From Bacteroidales bacterium (GTDB lineage: Bacteria > Bacteroidota > Bacteroidia > Bacteroidales > Marinilabiliaceae), in contig JAKSLF010000001.1 in assembly GCA_024401355.1 (NCBI GenBank), positions 1 to 64,000 of the forward strand: a DNA stretch of 64,000 nucleotides, read 5' to 3'. The notes under the pieces were generated by a model that saw nothing but the letters and a program-made list of their open reading frames with translations, ran no database searches and was not told where the DNA came from. How positions within the stretch are numbered: position 1 is the first letter of the stretch; each line of letters opens with the position of its first letter. Shown one piece after another: positions 54,403-61,606 of the stretch. The translations under genes and the position numbers were made by a program.

Positions 54403-56145
54403 ATGAGTATAAAAAATAAAGCCAATGATGTGCTGCTCTATGCGTGTTTATTGACTTTCATATCTTTTGTCGCTGCCATTTTATTTTTCAACCGTGAGGT
54501 TCTCTATACTGCTCACGAACGTTCTGAATATCTATATGGATCACCTTTCTTCCATACTCTTCTTTCAAAACCTTTTGGCTTGATGCAGTATGTCGGTGGT
54601 TGGCTTACACAGTTTTTCTATGTGCCTGCTGTCGGTGGTTCTATTCTTGCCGCTATTTGGGCTTTGATATTCTTTGTAGGCATGAAGGCTTTCAGATTGC
54701 AGGGAAGTGCAGTTGCGCTTATGATACTTCCAGTAGCCTGTCTACTCACTTCGATTGTCGATCTTGGCTATTGGATATATATATTCACTGTCCGTGGATA
54801 CTGGTTCTCTCAGTCTGTGGCATACCTCTTAATGCTTCTGCTTTTGTGGGTCGCTCGTTCTACAACTTCACGCGATTGGCATTTTGTATGGTATCTTATA
54901 GGAATATGCCTTTATCCTGTCCTTGGATGGTTCTCTCTGCTATTTGTGCTTTGTCTTGCTCTGTCAGACAAAATTTCTTGGCGTGAACTTTTAGCTATTG
55001 TCTTCGTCTTCTTTACGGCTCATATCTGTCGTACATTGCTCTATTCCAACTTGAAGATTGACGATGTCGTTATGGCAGGTCTTCCTAAGTTCGAAAACCC
55101 TTCTGACAAGAGTGATTATCTCTCTGCTCCATTCTGGATTTTGGGTGTTGTCTCTATACTAATCTCTTTGTTTGGCCGTCATTTGGCTAAGCGTTTTGTT
55201 CCTATTGTATCTGCTATTTTGGGCATACTCTTCACAGTCTTGTTCATGTATTCCGATCGCAATTATATTGACGAGATGCGTATGGTCCGTTCAGCAGAAA
55301 AAGACAATTGGAAAGAAGTTATTGATATCGTCAGCGAAAATCCTAATCCTACGGTTTCAATGATTATGCTTAAGAATATTGCTTTGATGAATGAAGGCGG
55401 ATTACTCGACCGCTCTTTTAAGATGAACAATATTGACTTCAATATATGCAATCCCGATTCTCTGCATGTTAGTTTTCTCGAAATAGCAGCTCCAGTTGCC
55501 TATTACCACTATGGTATGCTAAATGAGGCTATACGACTCAATTTCGAAAACGCTATACAGGCTGGTTTTTCGCCTATCTATCTCAAGATGCTTTCTCGAT
55601 GTGCTTTGGCTACTGGCGATGCTAAACTCCTGCAGCGGTACACTAATTTGCTTCATCATCACCCATTTTATAGGCATTGGAACCCACTGATGCCTACTCA
55701 TGCTGTATCTGAATTGCGAAATGCTTTCCCCGATGAACTTACTGGTGTTGAGAATAGCGACAGTTATATTGTCAATAGCATAAGTATGTGGAACAAGTCG
55801 GAAAGCAAGGTAGCTTCAGAACAGGCTTTGTTCTATTCTATGATACGTCGTGATTCACGTCGTTTTTGGGCATCTTTGCGCAATTTCGTCAACCTTCACC
55901 AGGGCGAACAATTCCCAGTTCATGCCCAGGAGGCTTATATCATGTATACAGACAAGGCTCCTGAAGCTAAGCGTATGATGCTTCCTGTTGAACAGTCAGT
56001 TCTTGACCGTTATAAATCGTTCTGGACATCTCTCGAGTCGTGTGCCCGCAATGGTTTGAAACCCGATCAGATTGAGGAAGAAATGCGTCCTTCTTTTGGC
56101 GACACTTATTGGTATTATAATATTTTTGGGAAAAGACGTTATTAG
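54403..56145 (+). CDS. DUF6057-like polytopic membrane protein (copy 1)
   Basis: 580 residues. Ten or so hydrophobic helices in residues 1-290, then a soluble helical, TPR-like half (about 300-580). Conserved features shared with the inverted paralogue at 59169-60896: the GG(W/R)(L)TQFF segment near residue 65, and the C-terminus FGDTYWYYNIF. Family function is not established. 34 bases separate it from the propeller gene, and the pair is repeated in inverted order downstream. Confidence 0.82.
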   Translation: MSIKNKANDVLLYACLLTFISFVAAILFFNREVLYTAHERSEYLYGSPFFHTLLSKPFGLMQYVGGWLTQFFYVPAVGGSILAAIWALIFFVGMKAFRLQGSAVALMILPVACLLTSIVDLGYWIYIFTVRGYWFSQSVAYLLMLLLLWVARSTTSRDWHFVWYLIGICLYPVLGWFSLLFVLCLALSDKISWRELLAIVFVFFTAHICRTLLYSNLKIDDVVMAGLPKFENPSDKSDYLSAPFWILGVVSILISLFGRHLAKRFVPIVSAILGILFTVLFMYSDRNYIDEMRMVRSAEKDNWKEVIDIVSENPNPTVSMIMLKNIALMNEGGLLDRSFKMNNIDFNICNPDSLHVSFLEIAAPVAYYHYGMLNEAIRLNFENAIQAGFSPIYLKMLSRCALATGDAKLLQRYTNLLHHHPFYRHWNPLMPTHAVSELRNAFPDELTGVENSDSYIVNSISMWNKSESKVASEQALFYSMIRRDSRRFWASLRNFVNLHQGEQFPVHAQEAYIMYTDKAPEAKRMMLPVEQSVLDRYKSFWTSLESCARNGLKPDQIEEEMRPSFGDTYWYYNIFGKRRY

Positions 56146-56179
56146 CCTGTTGTCCGCTTTTATATTTTAATTGAATTCT

Positions 56180-57679
56180 ATGATTACAATGAAAAGATAT
56201 ATCATCTCTCGCTTACATTTTTGGGCTTTCTCTTTGCTCATACTTTCGTCATGTGTTCATCATCCCGATGTACCATCTTCATCTACTGAGGTAAAGAGTC
56301 TGCCTGCAATCTTCCCAGACTATTGTGATGTTACAGTTCCTTCTAATATTGCACCACTCAATTTCATGCTTCCTGCGAATGAATATAGTGAGTGTGTGGC
56401 CCGGATAACAACTCCTGATGGCAAACAGCAGACATACGGATCTGGTGTTAAAGTTCAGTTCCCTGAATCTGACTGGCACGATATGCTTGATGTATCCAAA
56501 GGTAGCAGTATCAAGGTCGAACTTTGGGGAAAGAAAAAGGACCAATGGCTTTCATTCACCCCTTTTGAGTTTCGTATAGCTGAGCAACCTATTGATGAAT
56601 ACGTCTCCTATCGTCTTATCGAACCATCATACGTGGCATGGACATTCATGGAGATAGCTCAGCGTAATGTTACATCGTTTGAAGAGACTCAGATATTCAA
56701 CAACGAAATCACAAGTAACGACAGACAGAAAGGGCAGTGTGTCAACTGTCATAGCTATCAGAACTACAAGACCGACAACATGCTCTTCCATGTTCGTCTC
56801 TCCAATAGTGGTACTATAATTGTCAATGATGGCAAGATTTCCAAAGTCAATCTAAAACGTGACTATACCATCTCTTCTGGTGTCTATCCTTCATGGCATC
56901 CTACCGAAAAGTTAGTAGCATTCTCTACTGATATTACTCGTCAGGCATTCCACACAGCTCATCCTAACAAGATTGAGGTCTACGATGAGGCTAGTGATGT
57001 TATTCTTTACGATGTAGAGAAGGATTCTGTTAGCGTTGTGTCCAATGACCCTGATCTGCTTGAAGTCTATCCTTCATGGTCGCCCGATGGCAAATATCTC
57101 TACTATTGCAAGACAGTTCCTCTTCCTGAAGAGTTGCGTCATCTTGATATCAGGTCGTTCTATAGTAAGTTGCAGTATAATCTCTATCGCCGTTCATTCG
57201 ATTTGACATCTCATCAGTTCGGCGACGAGGAGTTGGTCTACGATGCTGCTTCTGAAGACAAGAGTGCCACATTGCCTCGTGTTAGTCCAGATGGACGTTA
57301 TCTCCTGTTCGCTCGTGGACAATATGGATGTTTCCATATCAGACATAGTGATGGTGATGTAGCCTGTATGCCGCTTGAGGGCGATGATCGTTCTGAACGT
57401 GATATGACTAATCTTAATAGCGAAGGTTTTGCTGACAGCTATCCGACATGGTCGAGCAATGGTCATTGGATTATGTGCTCAAGCCGTCGTGGTGATAGCA
57501 ACTTCAGTCGTATATACATCTCTTATTTCAACAACGGCAAAGTCGAGAAGGCGTTTATGTTGCCTCAGGAAGACCCAGACCATAATGCATATCGTCTGAA
57601 ATGCTACAATCGTCCGGAGTTCATGGTCGAACCTGTCAAGCATACAGTTGAAGAGTTCAGCAGAGTCTTTGACAAATAA
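56180..57679 (+). CDS. TolB/PD40 beta-propeller lipoprotein with CXXCH motif (copy 1)
   Basis: 499 residues from the ATG at 56180; an ATG at 56189 is also possible. Lipobox LSSC (Cys25). After a ~140-residue beta domain comes GQCVNCHSYQ (C187, C190, H191), the c-type heme motif, followed by propeller blades with repeated YPSWHPTEKLVAFS, YPSWSPDGKYLYY, PRVSPDGRYLLF and YPTWSSNGHWIMC. In this phylum such proteins are sometimes named cytochrome c related; heme binding is unproven. Stops 3 bases short of the convergent paralogue. Confidence 0.85.
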   Translation: MITMKRYIISRLHFWAFSLLILSSCVHHPDVPSSSTEVKSLPAIFPDYCDVTVPSNIAPLNFMLPANEYSECVARITTPDGKQQTYGSGVKVQFPESDWHDMLDVSKGSSIKVELWGKKKDQWLSFTPFEFRIAEQPIDEYVSYRLIEPSYVAWTFMEIAQRNVTSFEETQIFNNEITSNDRQKGQCVNCHSYQNYKTDNMLFHVRLSNSGTIIVNDGKISKVNLKRDYTISSGVYPSWHPTEKLVAFSTDITRQAFHTAHPNKIEVYDEASDVILYDVEKDSVSVVSNDPDLLEVYPSWSPDGKYLYYCKTVPLPEELRHLDIRSFYSKLQYNLYRRSFDLTSHQFGDEELVYDAASEDKSATLPRVSPDGRYLLFARGQYGCFHIRHSDGDVACMPLEGDDRSERDMTNLNSEGFADSYPTWSSNGHWIMCSSRRGDSNFSRIYISYFNNGKVEKAFMLPQEDPDHNAYRLKCYNRPEFMVEPVKHTVEEFSRVFDK

Positions 57680-57682
57680 GAC

Positions 57683-59152
57683 TTACTTTCTTACATCCAT
57701 CTGCACTCGTTGTGGTGATTCTATAGCTTTAACGGCTTCGTGATTGTTATATTCAACAGGACCCGTGATGAATTCTGGTACGTTGTATGAGAAGAATCGT
57801 TTACGGTAGAAATCACGTGGGTTTGACTGTGGAAGCATGAATGGCTTTGTCTGTTCACCATTTTCGTCAATATGCGTGAAATATGGGCGAGTAAATAGTC
57901 CGTCATCTCTTCGAGACGAGAATACCATCCATTTGCTGTTGCTCGACCAGCTATGATATGATTCCGTATCGTTGGTGTTTATTACGTCCATGGCACGTGT
58001 AGAACCATCTTTCAAGTCCATAATATAAAGATCTGCTTCTGGATGCCAGATGCTGAACTGACCATAGTTTGACAACGTGTAGACCAGGTAACGACCATCA
58101 TACGACGGACGTGGGAATGACACGCTTTTGCCTACTGCTGCGGCATTTACCAAAGTATCTATTTTGTCCCCAAATTTGCCGTTTTCAGGGTCGAAAGTTA
58201 TAGAACAGAGATTGTACCGGATGCTGTCAAAATCGTTCGTTTCAATCGGCTTTCCGTCGGCTGCGCAGAAGTATAGTACTTTGCCATCTGCTGAGAATGC
58301 AGGAAAAGTCTCCATAACCTCCTTCTTTTTCAATAGTGGAGTAACAAGCAACTGGTTTGTTTCTGTATCATATACCTGCAGGTCCGATTCGTGGTCATAC
58401 ACTTCGATTCGCTTTCGATCCTGTACGTGAAATACCTGTTGAGTATTGTTCGTACTATATGCAATGTATCGACCCGATGGGTGCCAATATGGATAAACAC
58501 ACGAACCTAATGTCTGTGGCGTAGCGGTGTTGTATGCTTCTATTTTCCCTTTGAGTCTTAATAGTGTGGCACCTTTTTCTCCTCGTATGTGGAGGCTCAT
58601 GTCATTAGGATTGCCCCTGTTGAAACTGTGGCAGTTGACACATCCCTGAAACTCGGTGTTTTCTATCAAAGCATTTTCCTGGCTGTCATACAGATTGCAT
58701 TCATATATGCCTATTTTGCTGTATACTATATATCCAGGCTCAATCAGTCTATATACAATGCCATAGTCTATGCTGTCGCGGCTGACATAGATGTTGAATT
58801 TCTGATATGTCTCCCAGCCTTTTTCATACTTTGCTGAAACTATTACGCCAAGTGAGTCACCTATGCTGTTCGATACTATATCATGCCACTCCTTAGCTCC
58901 TATTCCAGCCGTTTCTTTTCCCTGTGCATGCAATTCAAGTCCGTCTTTGCCTGTTATCACAACATCTATGAGTTCTGCCTTTTCGTCGTCCATGCAGAAA
59001 TCCAGAGGTGCGATGTTGGCTGGTATAGTCACGTCTACGTAGTCAGGATATATTTGTGGTTTTGATGCAATCTGTTTAGCATCTTTCACGCTCTCCTGGC
59101 ATGATATGAAAATCACCGATGCTAGAACGCTTATAATTGTATATCTGTTCAT
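57683..59152 (-). CDS. TolB/PD40 beta-propeller lipoprotein with CXXCH motif (copy 2)
   Basis: 489 residues from the ATG at 59152, which starts a lipoprotein signal (MNRYTIISVLASVIFISC, Cys18); the longer frame overlaps the upstream gene. Same plan as copy 1: IYPDYVDVTIPANIAPLDF, GCVNCHSFN (C171, C174, H175), VYPYWHPSGRYIAYS and later propeller repeats, and QSNPRDFYRKRFFSYNVPEF at the end. Clearly paralogous but diverged. 16 bases after the DUF6057 copy 2 stop. Confidence 0.86.
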   Translation of the reverse strand: MNRYTIISVLASVIFISCQESVKDAKQIASKPQIYPDYVDVTIPANIAPLDFCMDDEKAELIDVVITGKDGLELHAQGKETAGIGAKEWHDIVSNSIGDSLGVIVSAKYEKGWETYQKFNIYVSRDSIDYGIVYRLIEPGYIVYSKIGIYECNLYDSQENALIENTEFQGCVNCHSFNRGNPNDMSLHIRGEKGATLLRLKGKIEAYNTATPQTLGSCVYPYWHPSGRYIAYSTNNTQQVFHVQDRKRIEVYDHESDLQVYDTETNQLLVTPLLKKKEVMETFPAFSADGKVLYFCAADGKPIETNDFDSIRYNLCSITFDPENGKFGDKIDTLVNAAAVGKSVSFPRPSYDGRYLVYTLSNYGQFSIWHPEADLYIMDLKDGSTRAMDVINTNDTESYHSWSSNSKWMVFSSRRDDGLFTRPYFTHIDENGEQTKPFMLPQSNPRDFYRKRFFSYNVPEFITGPVEYNNHEAVKAIESPQRVQMDVRK

Positions 59153-59168
59153 TTTTCTTTTCTCCCGA

Positions 59169-60896
59169 TTAGTGTGTGATGAAATAGTACCAATATGTCT
59201 TGCCGAATTGAGCATACAGAGTCTCCTTGTTCATTGGCATTTTGTTCATGGCTCCAATAAACTGATTCAGCCCCATGATAGTATTCGAGTCTATTCCTTC
59301 TGGAATTTTATCTCCTGCCTTGTGATTCTGGCTCCACCAGAGTCCGTATGCTTGCTGGAACATATATGGCAAATGCTGGTAATCAAAATCAGTCTCCATC
59401 TCAAGATACTTGACAAATGAGTCGAGGTCTTTATTCAAGAGGTAAGCACATCCAAGGTATTCGTAAGCCAGTTGGTTCTTAGTGTTTGCGTTATACTGAC
59501 GGCTCAATAGTTCTGGTATCTCGCTCGATTGGAACATGTAGTCTTCATTAGGCATGAATGAACGTATCCGGCCATATTCCTGATGTTCAGATATAGCCTT
59601 TTCATTATTTAGCAATGGCATTACCTCCTCTGCCCAGTCGCTGTAGAAAATAGTCTTTGACAAAGCTTCGAGATATTTGCGTGCCACCTCATAGTTGCCG
59701 CTTATAAGATTAGTCTCTGCCAGTCGCTTGAAGCATCGTCCGCTCTTTTGGTAGTCAGGAATTGCCTCCTGTGCCTCAAAGACGTAGCGTTGTGCTGTAT
59801 TTATCATGCCTAATTGATAATATACCTCACCTGTTGTCAGCGGACTTACAAAGTCGCGTTCAAAGTCGGGTAGTATGCCAGCAAAGCCGTTCTGGTTGTA
59901 TTCAAACATGTGATTGGCCAGCAGACCTCTCATGCCCAATGCCAAGTTCACAGCTGTGCATGACAAGCTGTTTTTAGGCTTTCTCTCGTTAGCTGTATTT
60001 ATCAGTCGGTTCCATTGTTGATACCTACACATGAAATCGTATGACATGACATCTTCTGAACGCTCATTATATTTGCTCTTGACCGTGTATCCACATAAAA
60101 CGATAGCAACTATCCATAACGCTCCTGTAGTCCATCTGTTGTTGCTGGTGGTTGGCAAGAGTGGTGTGACAATAGCAGCTACGACAACTATCATCAAGAT
60201 AGTTGGATAAGTTGTGATTATTCGATAGTAATGTGGCGAAAGAAAGAGTCGTTCGAGTGGTATGTTGACACAATATTGTGCAAATATAGGCATTACGATT
60301 AAAATGAAAATTGCGGCAGCTCCAAATTTTATATCCTCTTTATCTCGCAAACGTATTGATGATGCCAGATATAGCCCCAATGTGATTATCGCAATTGGAC
60401 CTAATGCCCAGTATAAAATTGGTGCAGAGATAAGGAATACAATTCTTCGCACTACTTTCTGACTAATTGCCGACAATCCCCAATATGCCAACAGCGACAA
60501 GAGCACAGCGACGATTGGTCCGAGCAGTGCGTTTTCATCGCAATAGTATATCCATAGTGTTGCTGCAGGAATCAGACTGGCCGCCTCAAATAATCCTTTT
60601 GGTGTTGTTCTGTATGTCAGTAGGAAAACGCATAATATTAATGTTGCTATAATAGCAGCTCCTGCCCATGCTATCAAGAAAAACTGAGTAAGGAATCGTC
60701 CAGCCAAGTCAGCCAATCCTCCTGGAACCGATAAGATGGAATTGACGTAGTCAGCATCAAATAGGAACAGCTGGTTTTGTTCTTGAAAATGTAGGTGATG
60801 TGGATAGCAAATGCCAAAGAATAAAAGGACGGCTATAAATAAAGTACATGCCATTATTAATGGATAAATCCAAGGCTGTAGTGATGGTTTACTCAT
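59169..60896 (-). CDS. DUF6057-like polytopic membrane protein (copy 2)
   Basis: 575 residues. Membrane half (1-270) with GRFLTQFFLIAWAG, soluble TPR-like half with YQLGMINTAQRYVFEAQEAIPDY and LAYEYLGCAYLLNKDLDSF, and ending FGKTYWYYFITH, matching copy 1. Leads a two-gene operon with the propeller copy 2. Confidence 0.82.
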   Translation of the reverse strand: MSKPSLQPWIYPLIMACTLFIAVLLFFGICYPHHLHFQEQNQLFLFDADYVNSILSVPGGLADLAGRFLTQFFLIAWAGAAIIATLILCVFLLTYRTTPKGLFEAASLIPAATLWIYYCDENALLGPIVAVLLSLLAYWGLSAISQKVVRRIVFLISAPILYWALGPIAIITLGLYLASSIRLRDKEDIKFGAAAIFILIVMPIFAQYCVNIPLERLFLSPHYYRIITTYPTILMIVVVAAIVTPLLPTTSNNRWTTGALWIVAIVLCGYTVKSKYNERSEDVMSYDFMCRYQQWNRLINTANERKPKNSLSCTAVNLALGMRGLLANHMFEYNQNGFAGILPDFERDFVSPLTTGEVYYQLGMINTAQRYVFEAQEAIPDYQKSGRCFKRLAETNLISGNYEVARKYLEALSKTIFYSDWAEEVMPLLNNEKAISEHQEYGRIRSFMPNEDYMFQSSEIPELLSRQYNANTKNQLAYEYLGCAYLLNKDLDSFVKYLEMETDFDYQHLPYMFQQAYGLWWSQNHKAGDKIPEGIDSNTIMGLNQFIGAMNKMPMNKETLYAQFGKTYWYYFITH

Positions 60897-60915
60897 GCTA
60901 TTGTTTTTTTGATTT

Positions 60916-60923
60916 CAAATTTA
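60916..60923 (-). promoter_or_regulatory. -7 box for the copy 2 gene pair
   Basis: Minus strand TAAATTTG, about 20 bases before the ATG at 60896, giving a very short leader. No TTG at -33. Confidence 0.55.
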
Positions 60924-61009
60924 GAAAAAAACTCTCTAATAACACCCTTTTCAAGCGAGAATATATCTATATCAGTCACTTGCATCTGTGAATAACACAG
61001 CTCCATAAT

Positions 61010-61123
61010 GTTACTAGTGTTACATCTCTTCATTAATTATGTTACATAGTCTTCAAATGCTACAATCATGTAAATTTGTGTTACATTAACTAATAATAGA
61101 ATAGTCAAATATTAATAAATTTG
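61010..61123 (+). promoter_or_regulatory. GTTACAT regulatory array and promoter (copy B)
   Basis: GTTACTA at 61010, GTTACAT at 61019-61025, 61041-61047 and 61080-61086, inverted ATGTAA at 61068-61073, then CAAATATTAATAAATTTG at 61106-61123 with -7 box TAAATTTG (61116-61123). Distances between consecutive elements are 9, 15, 20, 6 and 19 bases, identical to copy A at 47998-48111, while the intervening bases differ. Confidence 0.8.
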
Positions 61124-61127
61124 AGCA

Positions 61128-61260
61128 ACAATGAAATTAGAGCAATATTTTCAGTTCAGGCTGAAAATTAAAGATATACTTAGTTTTACATTTAGATTGA
61201 TTATTAGTTAAGATTCTATGGATGCAACGAAGTGATTTCGAGTGCATCCAAATTTTTTTT
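61128..61260 (+). ncRNA. Candidate small RNA (or micropeptide mRNA) from promoter copy B
   Basis: Predicted start about 61128. Hairpin 1: TTTTCAG (61148-61154) with CTGAAAA (61161-61167). Terminator: TGGATGCA (61219-61226) with TGCATCCA (61243-61250), inner CGAA/TTCG, then eight T (61253-61260). A 26-codon ORF at 61131-61211 (MKLEQYFQFRLKIKDIL...) begins almost at the predicted start and could be a leaderless micropeptide or chance. No other plus-strand gene lies downstream, so this promoter has no other target. Confidence 0.55.
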
Positions 61261-61315
61261 GGTAGGGCCCGTGTTAAAAAATGATTAAAAATAGCCGGAA
61301 AACGAGTTTGACAAC

Positions 61316-61582
61316 TTTGACCATGACCATCGTTAAAGAAGGTTAAAGAAATGCCATTTGAGATGGAGTCAGAAAGGTATGGTAAGGGTACGGTAAGGTA
61401 CCGTTATCCCTCCGAGAAAAGAGTCTAAAGTCGAGGCCGCCTTTTTTGTGAAAGATTATTAAATGACGTTAAGAAGAAGGTGCTTATATTAACAAAGTGA
61501 GTTGGCGTTTTAACTAATAGAAACACGAACTATTTGGAGTATAACGCAGAAAACGTGGAATGGTCACGGTCATTGGTCAAAA
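61316..61582. repeat. Intergenic stretch with inverted GGTCA-type repeats
   Basis: TTTGACCATGACCAT (61316-61330) is roughly inverted by ATGGTCACGGTCATTGGTC (61560-61578). A local stem GGTCAAAA/TTTTGACC lies at 61575-61595. The region between has no gene but contains GTTAAAGAA tandem copies and the TACGGTA repeat. It might be a decayed small element. Confidence 0.35.
61376..61410. repeat. GGTAYGGTAAG tandem, related to 29030-29053
   Basis: GGTATGGTAAG and GGTACGGTAAG in direct succession (11-base period), then GTACCGTTATCCC, which folds back on the second unit (ACGGTA / TACCGT). Confidence 0.45.
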
Positions 61583-61606
61583 TTGATTTTTGACCCTATT
61601 ACAAAC

